Positions 1 through 12,199 of a stretch of 64,000 nucleotides of DNA are shown one piece after another. The translations under genes were made by a program, and so were the position numbers. The DNA is from Omphalotus guepiniiformis (Eukaryota > Basidiomycota > Agaricomycetes > Agaricales > Omphalotaceae). The stretch is taken from contig JAQOOI010000057.1 of the NCBI GenBank assembly GCA_028554645.1, positions 186,001 through 250,000 of the forward strand, read 5' to 3'. Each line of letters opens with the position of its first letter. The first letter of the stretch is position 1. The notes beneath the pieces are model-generated. The model saw nothing but the letters and a program-made list of their open reading frames with translations. It searched no databases and had not been told where the DNA came from.

Positions 1-39
1 CAGAAATTGCGATGATTGGACAACATCGCATAATGAAAT

Positions 40-1315
40 TTACCGCATAGCAAGCAATAGTTCCTCCTTCAAACGATCCTCAATCACTTTGTGCTTCCTG
101 TCAACCACCGACACAGCTCCAAACCGCCCTGGAGAGCCTCTCAGAAACTCCCCAAGCTCGCGCCATTTATTATCCATTTTTTTGAAACTTCTTTGAGGCG
201 GCACAAACAGCCGTCCTGAGTTTATCTCCAATTCAGTCTTTTGGAGACCACCAGCTATGGTGGAAAGTGTTGGGATCCACCATGGCGGCATTTTGTGTAC
301 GTCGAGATAGGCTTGGATATGGTATGTTAAGGTCAACGTCGTAAGATTCTTGAAACTCGACAGGTCAAAGGCCTCATCAGAGCCTGTAGCCAAAACGTCA
401 GCAGTGCACTTGGAGAAGAGCAAGAGACACACAGTCCGACCCCTCTGCCATGATACAGAGCCTCTCGACACTTCGCGAGCATGCTAAAAGGAGCAACTCC
501 GTTGCTGCAATACGATGGGATACTGTCAGTGAACGGAGTCGCGACAACTGGATCCTCGATGATGTTCGTAGTACTTGAATAGCAAATTTCGCGACACAGC
601 TGTAATCCACTGACGAGTTCACGGCGTAAGGGTCATGAAGTGTTAATTCATCTAAGTAGATCGTTCCTTCGCCTTCGTCAACGATGTCGGTAAGCTTCTC
701 AGTCCCCGTGTTCATGAGTCGTTCGCGAACGGCCCTGATAGCTTCTTCAGTCTCCTCAAGCTGAGTATTCCCGAGAGTGTCCACCGTTTGATCATATAGA
801 ACTACGCTGTCCAATACTAAGGACCTCAGAGACCTGGTCATCGCATACTCTAGTAGATTTTTGGAATCCATGATACCCTCGTCGAATGTGATCTGCGTCA
901 ATTTGGGCAGCTTGAATGCGTCCGCTAGTGATTTCCACACAAGATGAGCCTCAGGGCCATCCCAATCATGGAGACCGCACACTTTCAGTGAGTTTAGGTT
1001 GACCAGGAACGGAAAAACCTCCTTCAAAGTAGGCTCTGCGAAGAAGCCCCGCGACAAGGAGATCACACATTCTCGTACAGATGTCCCCAAATGTGGTGAT
1101 TGGTGCAAAAGAGTGTGTAGTGCATGACAGCGATTTCGAAATCTGGGGTCAGGCTTGAAAGGGAGCGCTGACAAGGTAATCCGACGAAAAAGATAGGTGC
1201 GAGATTTGTCGAGGAAGACAGATGATGCGAGTGAGCAAGCCGCCAAAGTATGTGTATCATCCGGCAAGTAGTCGATGATGTTCTCCAGTAATTCTAGAGG
1301 AAGGTCGTGGTTCAT
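40..1315 (-). CDS. F-box protein, Agaricomycete type
   Basis: The likely start is the ATG at 1315, because the product then opens with a typical F-box (residues ~4-45, LPLELLENIIDYL followed by TLAACSLASSVF and a FRRITL strand). An upstream in-frame ATG at 1402 would only add a tail unlike the family. F-box proteins of this type are expected to dock on Skp1 in SCF ubiquitin ligases, with a leucine-rich C-terminal half choosing the substrate. One intron is placed at 384-432: GTGTGT donor, CTGAC branch site, ACAG acceptor, 49 nt. Splicing joins MAEGSDC to SDEAFDLSSFKNLTTLTL in frame, and the stop is at 40. Its substrate cannot be read from sequence. It lies tail-to-head with the next minus-strand gene, about 200 bp apart. 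Confidence 0.82.
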
Positions 1316-1514
1316 GATAGAGTTGAATCGGTATGCTACAGTTTGCAATTGTTGACGTAAAGTTAGGAGGTTAGTACTGTGACTAATAGTAAGTATATGC
1401 ATACTCTAAGACTATTGTAACAAGAAATGTAAGTAAATTTTGCACTCGTAAATACTTAAGTTATAGAATAATTCACGGAGAAAGATCAAGCATGAAGAAA
1501 CAAGCATAAGCAAA

Positions 1515-4500
1515 TCAACCAATCAATCGAAAGCGCACTACAGTCCTCTGACCTGGGAGATAGCGATGTGAGTTAACTGGTAGGACCACTATTTCTAGTT
1601 CACCCGTCATATTCTTTTGGATCGGTTGTGCCTTGTGCTCGTCTGTGCGGTTATGTGCAGGATAAGGCATGATTACCTGGTGTAAACATGCAAGTCGAGT
1701 AATGATACCACCGTATGCGGATTCAGTGACGCGGCTATCAGAGCTGTTGCGAAAGACCCAAAGCATAAGTTCACCATAAGCACGAGAAGGTAAGAATATA
1801 TACGCACAAGAACTTCAACTGCGCTACTCGTTCTATCTCTTGCACCAAACTCGTCACCGTCATCTCCACCTCTTCCCTGCGTTCCAATAGCTCAAAATCT
1901 TTTGCAACGACCGAATATTCACCGTCAAACCCAAACTTGGACTTGATAGGCGGAGTGACGTGATGTCTCCTTCGTTGGCGAAACAAGGTATTAAATGATT
2001 GAGCCTCGAGGAAATGGTAAAACAGACGCTGAAAGTCCACAAGAAGACGAGAAAGACACTGATATTCTGGATACGGCGTCGGCTGGTATGGCTAGAACAG
2101 GATTATCAAAACAGAACAGGCGCTGAAGACCATCAGATATACCTTGGGCGGCGGGACCGGGAGAGCTGTTTGACGGAGGGCAGATTTACGTGGAAGAGAA
2201 GGATTGGACGACGCAGGACCATTTTCAGGGAATGAGTGGTTCCGAATTGGAACGATCTTTACCCTCTGATGAACGCCCACTATCGTTATTCTCTTTACTT
2301 CAGGTGCCAACTTTCTCCATTGGCACTGCTCGCAAATCTTACTTGAAAGGTCACTCGAGTCGGGAAGTATGCGTGAGCCCTCTTGATTCTTCGGTCGCAG
2401 AGTCATTCCGCAATCGGTATTCACGCATCTCCCGTTGACAGCTCTCTCCGGATCCTGCTTCGGTAAGTCCCCATCCGGCGAAACACTTTGTAAAAGACGC
2501 TAGAACAAAAGATAAATCAACTCATGAAAAAATCCTCAGATTTTCTGTAAAGAACTCACCTCCGCTGACGGTTCCCTATCTTCTTCCAAAAGACCATTAG
2601 CAGCTTTCGCAAGCCTCTCCGCCTTCGCTTCCCGTATTTTCCGGGTCCGAGTAGTACGCACTCGGCAAGGAAAACACATCTTCCACTTGTACTCCTGTAC
2701 ATTTGGTATGATGTGTTTACATCCCCGGATCGTACAGATACGTGCACCATCGACAAGAAACCCTTCAGGGTCGACTAGCTTATGTGAACCAGCTAAGCCT
2801 TTGGAGAACGCATTTGTTCGAGAAATATCAGCGGTATTGAAAGGAGCGCCATACTAAACAAACAATTCAGCCTATGAAGGACCCACCCAAAAGAAGGAAT
2901 CATACCGGAACCGTTCCGGTCATTCCGTCACTTCGCTCTTGATACTTGGCTTCACACCCCAGCCTCTTCCTTTGGTACTCTCGATGATGCACACGACACT
3001 GAGGACAACATTTCCATCCGTATCCCAAGGGAAGATATTTACTGCAGCTTTTGATAGTGCAGCGTACATCAGAGTAACCTGGTGGGGGACCATCGGAAAT
3101 CTGGGCTCCGTGTCGTTGAGACGTAGATGCTTGTGGTACAAATGCAGGCATTTTGTCTGACGATGAGCCTGACACGGATTTCGGTGAAGAAGATAGAGAC
3201 GAGACAGGATGTACTCGGATTGATGGAGATGAACCGGTTGCGAGTGTCTTCGAACTCGTGTTCTGAGCGTCTCTTGTCGTCTGATCTGCTACATGAAGTG
3301 ATGTAGGCAATGCGGTTTCAGGACCAGTATTAACGCCTGCATTTGCAGAATCATCCAAAGACGACGATATCGTCGCCACCGAACCCGATTTCGACCGAAA
3401 GAGTTCCACCAAAGGTTCTTCCACCGAGCTATCGCTCTCCTCATCTGTCGAGCCTGAATCAGAGGATGACCCAGTGTTCTCATCGCTTCCCTCCAAATCA
3501 TCTGAGTCATCGTTGTCACTTGCTTCTAAACCGTCGTCTCCAACTTCGGTCTCCAGGGTCGTCGACTCCGACGGGTTGAAAGCAACTTGCTTCTCCACAC
3601 CGTCCCCAACAATAGAGACGTGCGAGCGATCAGCGTTGAAAATGAACTTCAACGTATTCTTCACCCTCTCCGCCTCACCTTCATCCAGAGATTTACGTTT
3701 CAGAGCAAGACTAGACTCTTTTCCCCCCTCCGCATCCGCGAAATCCAGCTCGCCGCTCAACACCTCGTTCTCCTCGACAATCTCATCAGAGTCCTCTCCC
3801 GAATCCTCCTCTGACTCCGTAAGCTCCGATAAATCGCTATCCCACCCTGGGACACACCCATCCTCTATCTCGCTCTCCCCTCCTCCTCCTCCTTCCTCCT
3901 CACTCTCACCCTCCTGATCCTCATCTTGTTGCACCTCATCTTCACACCAATCAGCCCACGTCACACTCTTTCGTTTCTTCTTATTCTCTCCACCTCCCTC
4001 TTCACCTTCACCACCAAAGCTATCCACGGCTCCATGCTGCAACCGTTCATTCCAACGGCGGCGAACACATCCTATACACCTACGAGCGACACTCTCAGCG
4101 TTGATAATTCCATTACATCCAGGCGTCGAGCATCCCCTTGGGACAAAGTTCGGACGAACTTCCAGTGGCACGGGTATATGCGCAGATAGCGGCCCATGTG
4201 AATGTGTGGTTCCTGGAATATCGGCGGGTTCCAAAATATCTGGATCCTGAGCGAACTCGGATGGGGAAAACGCCTGCGCCTCTGGAGGGTCGAAGGAGGT
4301 TAACGACGGAGCAGCTGATAATTCCCTTGGGACAGGATCAGCCATAGCTGCATCCTGAACGAAATCTGACGGGGAAACTTCCTGCGCCTCAGGAGGGCCG
4401 AAGGAGGTTGACGACGGAGTAGCTGATAGTTCTCTTGATGATTCATGTGGGTAGACCTCCGTGACGACACCGTGATTCACGACTGAATCAGGATTTGCAT

Positions 4501-7367
4501 GAGCCTGAGCACGAGCTCGAATCTGCGCCTCAATCCTCTCTGAATCAAATTCCGTGCTTTGCCTAGATCTACGCCGACGTTCTCCCGAAGGCAACCTTCT
4601 AGGATTAGGATGTACCTCATGCGCATCTACACGAGAGCGTGGGCGTGAAATAGCATGAACAAGAGGTTCACAAGTGAATAACGAATGAGCAGAGTTGGAG
4701 TTTGGATGAGGATATGGTGGACGATATGAATGAGAAAGATAGTTTGAGTAGTTCTGTGAGATGATGGGATATGGGTTGCCTTGAGGTGGGATGATGGGGT
4801 AGAGATTGTGTTTTGTTTTGCGCGTTGGCTCGGTTTCACGCACGATAGGCGCCTACATGAAGAATTATCATCAGCTGTCACGGAGAAAGAGGACAAACAG
4901 AGAAACTCACCAGACCACTCGTCTGCGCCTGCGAAAGGACCGCCGTCGGTGGATTCAAAAATGCTCCCTCATCCCTCCCCACCTCGGCCTCGCCAACACC
5001 ATCATAAACCCCTTCAGACCCAACCCTTCTCATTTCAACTATCTCTGTTCGGTCCTGACCAACATCAGACGCATCCATCTCGTTACTCAAGAATTCTTCA
5101 TCATTCAAAGGCTCAGGCCCCTGACTAGCTTGAAATTCAGGGTACGCCAATTCGAGCTCAGCGAGACTCGGATACTCCAAGATCAGTTCTTGAGGTTCCG
5201 TTTTAGCAGGTGCGGAGGACGCGATACTTGAGAGGACATCCTATGCCATGAAGTTAATCATCAGTTATAATTCAAGGAGATGGATGACGCGAAGCTTAGT
5301 TGCAGGTGAAAAGGGAGAGTAAAAGTAATGGGTGAATATATGCGTGCTCAGGAGCGGCATACGTGTCGAATAAATCGAAGGGAAGCGAAGAAAGAGGAAA
5401 GGCGGCGGTGATCCTAGCAGCTGGAACGAAGGAAAGAAAAAAAGGGAATACTCACGGAAACAGCCTTTCCAACAGCATCGACTAAATCTCCTCCACCACC
5501 GCCCCCGTCAAAACGATGGATTTCGCCATATTCCTCGACCCGTTCCCCCAAACCAGGCTGCTCGGAATCAACAACCATATCATTATCAACCTCGTCGTCG
5601 TCATGTTCAGGCCCACTGAGCATGACACCAAGTTGAAACGCCAATTCAGGCGTACCAGAACCAGAATCAGGACACAACGAAGCAGATGAACACCTGCTAG
5701 AAATCAAACTCTCCCGTTCATCCCCTCCATCTCCACCCCTCTCACCCATCCTCTCCCTCATCCTACGCTTACTCCCACTCCCTCTTTGTCCCTCCAATAA
5801 AATTGGTTTCCCGCCTGAAACAAACGAGGGTGGCGCACGCATCGACTGAGTCACCAACGGTGCTGGCGATGCCGCCATGGGCAGATCATGTTCATAGAAA
5901 GGCGGGAAAGGGTATGGGTCTTTCGGAGGATGATATCGGAATCGAGGTTGAAACACCGGTAGAGGTTTGAAAGTCAAACGTCTCGTAGGAACACGTATAG
6001 GTGATGTCGGATATACTTCGTCATTCCTACTCATCGCAGGTGTAGCGTTTCCTCGTACAGAAGCCCTCAATACATCGACAGGTTCTCCGGTCACGAACAT
6101 CTGGTGGTCGTTCCGCTCCCTTGGCGGAACCGGATGAGACGAACCTGGGACAGGGTATTCTGGGGGTATTGGCATGGAGGAAGATGATGAAGGGGTAGAG
6201 ATCCGATGTCTGGTGGTTTCACCTCTGACATGGGATGAGATAGGTATAGATCTATGCGTTCTTTTTCGTTTCGTCCTTTCCGGGACAGAAGGCATCCTAT
6301 CAACAGGATGACCACGAGACGAAGACGACGGATGAATCGTCCTTTCCACCATCACCGGTGGCGGTGGTGGTGTCGAGGACGGAGTAACAGAGCTGCTAGA
6401 TACCCCACCCTCTTCGGGTGGAGCCAACCCACTCTCTCGACATCTTCGACAGTACGTAGCCCCTTGTCCGTCTTTATTTGGCGTAAGGATCGCTGCGCAA
6501 CCTTGTCGCTTGCATAGACGGATGATTGAATGAAGAGGTGGACCGCGGGTAGAAGGGGTGAGGTTGCGAAGTAAAGTATGTAAATCTTGTTTGGTATGAG
6601 GGTTCGGTGGAGAGTTATGTTCAGACGGTATTCGAAGGCCTTCGGTGGGATGGGGAAGAAGTGTCTGTTTGATTATGAAGGCCTGAGGAATCGATGATTG
6701 TGGGACCTAAATTAGACGCGATATACAGCTTGGTGAGCAGAAAAGTCGCACCTTTCTTTCAGTTCCTAACCTAGTGTTACGTGAAGCAAGGGAAGATGAG
6801 AAATTTTGGCCTGGGTGCCCTTTGGTCTATAAAACGGAAAGCACGATGCATTTAGATAGCGTCAAAATGAATATACTGAAAGTGCTTACCTTCATTACAA
6901 CCTTCTCTCTACCAGCCTCTTTGAACGAACCATTAGGCAAATATGTATTCTCTTCCTGTACAAAAACGATGAGATATGAAAGAGAATTGGAATTCACGCC
7001 GAAAAACCAAGCTCACCCTTGTTATATGCGTAGTATGCATCGATCCGGTACCGTCATACTCTGGTACGAGTAACGCATTCCTCGTAGAGATTGTCCGCCC
7101 CTGAGAATTCATAAGAAATATCGTCAGACTACAAAAAAGACGAGCCAAAGAATGAGATACCTCGTCCATCTCACCCTGAACGACAATCATATCACTGTCA
7201 GCATCCCAAATCATTTCATCCACTGCGGATTTTTCCCGCTCGGTTCTCTCAAGAGCCCTGCAAGCTTCACACAAAGCTCTCCTCTCTCCATGCCTCGTCA
7301 CCGTTTGACATCCGTCCGAGACACATGTTCGGGCTATATGAGAGTGAATAGAAGTAATCGTAGTCAT
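1515..7367 (-). CDS. large multi-exon protein with six C-x4-C...C-x2-C zinc-ribbon-like modules
   Basis: Not a family I recognise. About ten exons joined by canonical short introns give roughly 1,600-1,700 residues. Joins I checked in frame include MDE/GRTIST (60-nt intron ending at 7101), VGKAVS/DVLSSI, TGTVP/YGAPFN, VPPPK/PYQPTP (51 nt) and QLKF/FSDSRV. Six cysteine modules share C-x4-C, 12-25 residues, then C-x2-C usually followed by a basic residue: CVSDGC...CEAC (~7325), CKRQGC...CRRC (~6514), CSTPGC...CIGC (~4132), CTIKSC...CPQC (~3061), CTIRGC...CFPC (~2736) and CVNTDC...CEQC (~2427). Four cysteines per module suggest zinc binding. They are separated by long Ser/Pro-rich and acidic linkers; around 3500-3950 Glu/Asp/Ser dominate. 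A C-terminal part without such cysteines contains a coiled-coil-like stretch (LERREEVEMTVTSLVQEIER). A nuclear or chromatin role is only a guess. The start at 7367 is the first ATG before module 1. It could be two genes, but the splice continuity argues for one. Confidence 0.72.
4235..4440 (-). repeat. imperfect ~111-bp tandem duplication inside the cysteine-module gene
   Basis: Two adjacent in-frame copies encode RELSATPSSTSFGPPEAQ and RELSAAPSLTSFDPPEAQ, each followed by SPS-x-F-x-QD. The DNA copies lie at about 4245-4330 and 4357-4440 and differ at scattered positions. This is a coding minisatellite in a disordered linker between cysteine modules 2 and 3. Confidence 0.7.
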
Positions 7368-7897
7368 GATTGATGAAAAGCCTCAGAAAGACGAAAGCAG
7401 CTCGTGCTCCACCAGCAACACCAGTGTTCCGAAAAATAAACACACACGAGTTGAACTCGTGCTCGCCGTCAAGAACCCCAAGACCCCAGGGCGTCGTGAT
7501 ATTTCAAACCCACAATCGACGCGTTAGTCGATGCAATACTGACGCCCTCTTGAAGGGGGAATAAATTTGACAGAAAAGACGCGTTCTTTAGAGCGCAACA
7601 AGCATCTGTTGCGACGATGTAAGAGCAAAAGTGCGAACCACACAGCAATTGGGTTGAAAAAAAAAGTCAAAAAGAAAAAAAGCTAAAAAAATAGAATTCT
7701 ACCCTTGCCCGATAATTGCAAATTGCAAGCGAAATAAGCGGCAGCAGATTACGGTCACATGATGTGAGGTGAGTGTGACGACATCATCAGACATGTCACA
7801 AGATGCAGTACTCTCTCCTTTCGACCACTATATACTCATTCGTCTGCTTACAGGACACTATAGCCTTATCAGAGAACTTAGCTTGATTGATTGTCCA
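7368..7897. promoter_or_regulatory. shared upstream region of two divergent genes
   Basis: This ~530-bp interval separates the start of the minus-strand cysteine-module gene (7367) from the start chosen for the plus-strand gene (7898). It holds A/T-rich runs near 7650-7690, a near-palindrome CACGAGTTGAACTCGTG at about 7444-7460 and a TATA-like CTATATACTC near 7826. I see no coding exon. A bidirectional promoter is an inference from the gene arrangement only. Confidence 0.4.
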
Positions 7898-8821
7898 ATG
7901 TCTTCGACTGCTGGTGACACCGCTGACCCTTCACAGGCATCAGCCGCATCACCTCCCCCAGTGTCTACCCTAGCTGAAAACCTCGCATCCAAGACATCGT
8001 TCTACCTCCAAGCGCATGCGTTGTCGAGCGATTTCGTTCGCTCTGATATTCCCCGGCGTGACAGAATGCTTCGCGAGTTCGAACAGTCCAGCAATGCTAT
8101 GAAAATGGATACTTCACCCCCGGACACTATCGAAGATGTCGATGGGTTGTTGAAGAACTACGACACTATGTTGGCACAGACACCTATCACGTTCGAAGAG
8201 TAAGTCGCACGAAAGGTTCTCATCGTTCCGTAATTGTCGATTCAAACTCAAATACGCTGGTCTTGCAGTCACTTTTCCCGCATGCACTACGCTTTCTCTG
8301 CACTTGCACTGATTAAGCAACGCGATGTTGCCAATGCCAGTCAAGACCCAAACTTCCGGCCGATCTACTCCGAACGCGTAGCAGAAAGGTGCGTCTAACC
8401 GTTCTTTGTTCTGTTTAGCTCGAATTTTGTTCTTCACTCCAGCATGAACAAGTTCATGAACGAACACTATCCAAATCTCTCTACCGCTGCCGATCCCGTT
8501 CGCGAATCATCCTCTCCCTCTCCCTCCTCTCTCCCCTCCCAGATTATCCCTCGTACCACTGTCAGGGAGGATATCAAAGAAACGGCCGACGCAGTGGAGC
8601 TTGTCCGAGACTATGCCAAACTTATGCAACTCAAATTCATTTTATCACCTGACACCTCGGACGAAGAACAATGGCAAGTGGTTGGGATCAATCTGAAGCC
8701 CGATGGAAAGACTGAGTACATCGTACAATTTGCCGATTGCGGCCCAAACACGCTACCTCCTTTGCGTGAGGATGAAGTCGTTCAAATGTTGTGCGATAGT
8801 CTTATTGAACGTGTTATTTGA
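7898..8821 (+). CDS. hypothetical protein, three exons
   Basis: Exons are 7898-8199, 8269-8388 and 8443-8821. Both introns are canonical (GTAAGT...TTGCAG and GTGCGT...CTCCAG) and keep the frame across TFED/HFSRMHY and VAES/MNKFMN. The product is about 266 residues, with no signal peptide or membrane segment. It has an Ala/Ser/Pro-rich N-terminus, a helical middle (LAENLASKTSFYLQAHALS, RDRMLREFEQS) and a C-terminal half containing EDIKETADAVELVRDYAKLM. I do not recognise the family; conserved splice signals and a clean frame support a real gene. In-frame codons continue upstream to an ATG at 7793. I prefer 7898 because a TATA-like element sits about 70 bp before it and MSSTAGD is a typical start. 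Confidence 0.68.
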
Positions 8822-9464
8822 TTTACCTCCATTTTCTTATCTACTAGTACCTGGTGCAACTGGATTGGCGGATACGATTTTATTCGCGTTGCTTGTGATT
8901 GATCCGACATGGATGGCTGCCCTCATGGTCAATGGGTGGTCCCTGCGCTTTGCATCTGTCTTTACCGATGACTTAGTATCTCTACCAGAAGAGCACATAA
9001 ATCAGGGATGAACACTGTAAGAGCAAACGCGTACTACAGAGTTGAATTCTACGCTTGAACCTTGATCGCAAACTGTCAGAACACGGTCACATGATGCACA
9101 CCTTGCCGGCCCTCCCGGCCCGGAACTCTCATTCCAAAGTCGAACAGACCTTCTAAATATATTTCTTTCTTTCTCTTCTGTTTTGTGGTCAATAACCTTG
9201 TTACAAACTTCAACACCCTTTCTCTCACTTTTCCTCGGTAGGAATCTAGGATGCGTATCACTGTCAGTTAGTAATGCTACTCCCGAGGTCACCACCATGC
9301 CGTCAAAATGTGGTACAAGCAAGGCTATGACGCAATACCGTCTCTCTTACCTTTCTACTCGTGGCCCCCATTCTTACGCCAGTCTTTTGAAGAACGCCTC
9401 GCATATAGTGCCCAATATCAATCTTAGCTTCAGCTCTATCCACCTTACTCAAGCTCAGAAAATC

Positions 9465-9729
9465 ATGGCTATGAAATCCGAAGATGTACTCATCATAATC
9501 GTACGCATTCCCATCCCATTCATCCTCTATCCTCGGTAAGACTTATTTAACGGCGACTTCGACGCTTCGCTTCCAGTGTTCAATCCTCCTACCGCCCCTT
9601 GCTGTAGTCTTAATGAAACGACCAGCTTCAGATGTTCTCATTAACATTCTCCTAACGATTTTCTTTTGGATTGGAGGTGTTATACATGCTTTGTATTTGT
9701 GGAATGAGAGGAAGAGGGCTTGGTTTTAG
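9465..9729 (+). CDS. PMP3: PMP3 / UPF0057 family membrane proteolipid
   Basis: Two exons (9465-9500 and 9577-9729) are joined across a 76-nt intron (GTACGC...TTCCAG). The ~62-residue product starts MAMKSEDVLIII. It continues CSILLPPLAVVLMKRP, then SDVLINILLTIFFWIGGVIHA and a short tail ending RKRAWF. Two hydrophobic segments around a PPLAV turn are the hallmark of the PMP3 proteolipid family, which influences plasma-membrane potential and salt tolerance in yeast. Reading through the intron would give a misleading tail instead. The upstream 250 bp of the same frame lack family features and are treated as leader. Confidence 0.88.
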
Positions 9730-10204
9730 GGGATGAGTCTGTGGTGGAGGATCTCTTAAGGGGGTGCTTGTATGCTCCGCTTTCTTTGGGGACATGATGA
9801 TGCGAGTGCGATCTCAGGTTCTCTGAGTTTCATAAATATTGTGGATTCCGATTGATTCCGATTTGGACATTTAATTATTGTACGGTTCCTGCTTGTATGC
9901 GCATACACTTGTTGTATACTACTTTTAATGTATGGTTAATGATGTTGGCGCGGTGCACACTTGGAGATCCACCATACAATCCATTTCCTCCCTCATCACA
10001 TCCCACTCAACCTAAAACACGAAACATTTTGAATTCCATAGATCAACTACAACAAGTATGGTATGTAAGTATACCTCAAGCCATCCAGACTCGAAATTAA
10101 TCCCAATAGCTCCATCGCTCAACGACAGGAGCAGTAGTAACACACACCCTGAGTATCTATATACACCTACGCGATAAGTTCAATATCGACGACAAAAATG
10201 CAAC

Positions 10205-10263
10205 CGAAATCCTGGCGCAAACAAAAACCAAAAAACCAAAAAAAAACCAAAAAAAAAACCAAT
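10205..10263. repeat. A-rich (CCAAAAA)n microsatellite-like tract
   Basis: Repeated units of AACC followed by five to ten A residues occur around 10220-10262, about 160 bp beyond the stop codon of the AA9 gene. It is simple sequence and length-variable; no coding or RNA feature is seen. Confidence 0.6.
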
Positions 10264-10422
10264 ATGTAGCCCATAATCTAGATCGTAGAAAACGTGAAAA
10301 GAGAAAGGAGGATGGTACAAGAATGCCAAAGTGCAATTAGTAAATTCTTTTGAGATATGATCCGGGAAGTTTTAAATCAAAAACGGAACCACCCCAAGAG
10401 CCAAGGATTAAACTCTACATAC

Positions 10423-12199
10423 TCAAAACACAACAGCCTTGTGCGCAAAATGAGGGAAAGTATTCCTCTTCTTCATCTTCTTGATCTTGTTCTTGGAATC
10501 ACGCTTAACAGACCTCTTACGACACTTGGTGCCTGAGGAGGATTGAGTCGCGGTAGGAGCAGAATCAGAAGCTGAAGAAGTGGTGGCGACGGCTACATCA
10601 GTTGACGTAGGAGCAGGAGCATCTGTAGATGAAGCTGGTGTAGAGTCGGAGGAGGAAGAAGACCCAGAGGACGAAGACGAAGGATTCCAAATTGCAGGAC
10701 CGGGATCTACGAAATTCTGTCCGTTGTCGTTATAGACGTTGTAGTTCGCAAAGTCGCCATTTGGGCTGTATAGCCTATACATAGCAGATATTGTTAGAAA
10801 CACTCAAAGTTTGAAGGGAGGAATGAAAGTTTTTACTTACGAGCCTGCTTTGGTACCACTGGGAAGGTCGATGTCTCCACCATCGGTAACATCGAGCTGG
10901 ATGCAGCCGACGTATGCTTGAGGACCGGACGTGGGGTCGGACGTGAGTGGGTTGTGGACTGCGATTATCTACAATAGACGGTTACGGTCAATCACGACTC
11001 TATAAGTGCAAAACGAACGAAACAACTTACTTCGTGTCGAAGAATGTATTGTCCGTTCCTAAGACCGCTAGGAACAGTCACGCTCCACGAAGAACTATCT
11101 TGAACTATCCAAAAGGCCAAATAAATCAATCGATAATCCACCACCGATGTGCCAACACGATCTCACCTAGCTTAGCCATTCCCCAAAGTCCAGACGTACC
11201 CGCAGTGGGATAATACTGCTCAGGTTTATTCTGCATCGTCTGCCTCAAATCATCCGATATAGTCTCGGAATAATCAATCCCAAACAGATCAAGTTTGACC
11301 CAATCCGCCTGAGAAGCATCGTACGTCGTACAGTCGCCATTCGTACAACTAGCGATGTAGTTTGCAACGGTACCCATCCTAGATATCAGCACGTAAGCAT
11401 CCCGATCAGCAAAGGCACGAAGGGGTAAGACGCGAGCTTCCACGCCGGTCGAGACTCAGAGGGGGTTTCCATCGATAGACACTTACGCATGAACCCAAGG
11501 GTTTTCTCCGTTCGGAACGTTCCCAGTTCCAGCCTTCTGTAGAAGCTCAGACGTAGCTCCAACCCAATCGATCGTAACAGCACTCCCAGCAGAGACTGGA
11601 ATGGTCTTTGGAGCACCAGCCGCTCCTTCACATGCCATCTTCCTAAATTAAATCAAAAATCAAAGATAAAAGTCAATACGCAGTCTCTTTGAAAGGTTTA
11701 TCCGCAGTTTCTAGGGCAGCGCAGCCATTTGAAACACGGCAAGAACAAGAAAGGTAATAAAACTCCATGGCAACGAAAAGAGCAACGCAACGAAGAAAGA
11801 AACAACGGAACGAGGATGAATTGTTGACAAGAAAGTTACGTACGAGTCGTCAGTGAAATCGGGAGGCAGGTTGTATGCGGGTCCAGAGGCTTTGTACATG
11901 ACTCGTACGGCTGTCTGGGCATTGACGGGGTCATCGTCCCAGTAAATCTATCATCAAACACCAAAAGTCAGTTCATAATTCTCAGTGAGATAGATAATTC
12001 CTCGGATCGGAACGAATCTCGACGCGATTCATTGATAGACTGATAGACTTACGTTGGGGCCCTGGTTGTATTGTCCGTTAGCAGTCACGCCTTGAATCTG
12101 CCCGTGTGCCACTACAGTAGGCAACATTGAGGTGGCGAGAAATAATCCTAGGCCAGTGGCCTTTGCAACAGACGTCTGAGTGAAGCCAAATCGAACCAT
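10423..12199 (-). CDS. secreted AA9 lytic polysaccharide monooxygenase
   Basis: Seven exons: 12199-12053, 11947-11844, 11642-11487, 11378-11167, 11104-11031, 10968-10841 and 10774-10423. All introns are GT-AG with clean frame joins. A hydrophobic signal peptide ends VVA and is followed by HGQIQGVTANG, giving the N-terminal histidine needed for the copper brace. Further family marks are DDSKMACEGAGAP, SAVTIDWVG, the second copper histidine in NPWVHAMGTVANYIASC, and RHEIIAVHNP leading to GPQAYVGCIQLDV, which holds the conserved Gln and axial Tyr. AA9 enzymes oxidatively cleave cellulose or hemicellulose outside the cell. After the catalytic domain comes a Ser/Thr-rich linker and, instead of a CBM1, a strongly basic tail (KCRKRSVKRDSKNKIKKMKK) ending HKAVVF. 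I see no GPI signal. Confidence 0.92.
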
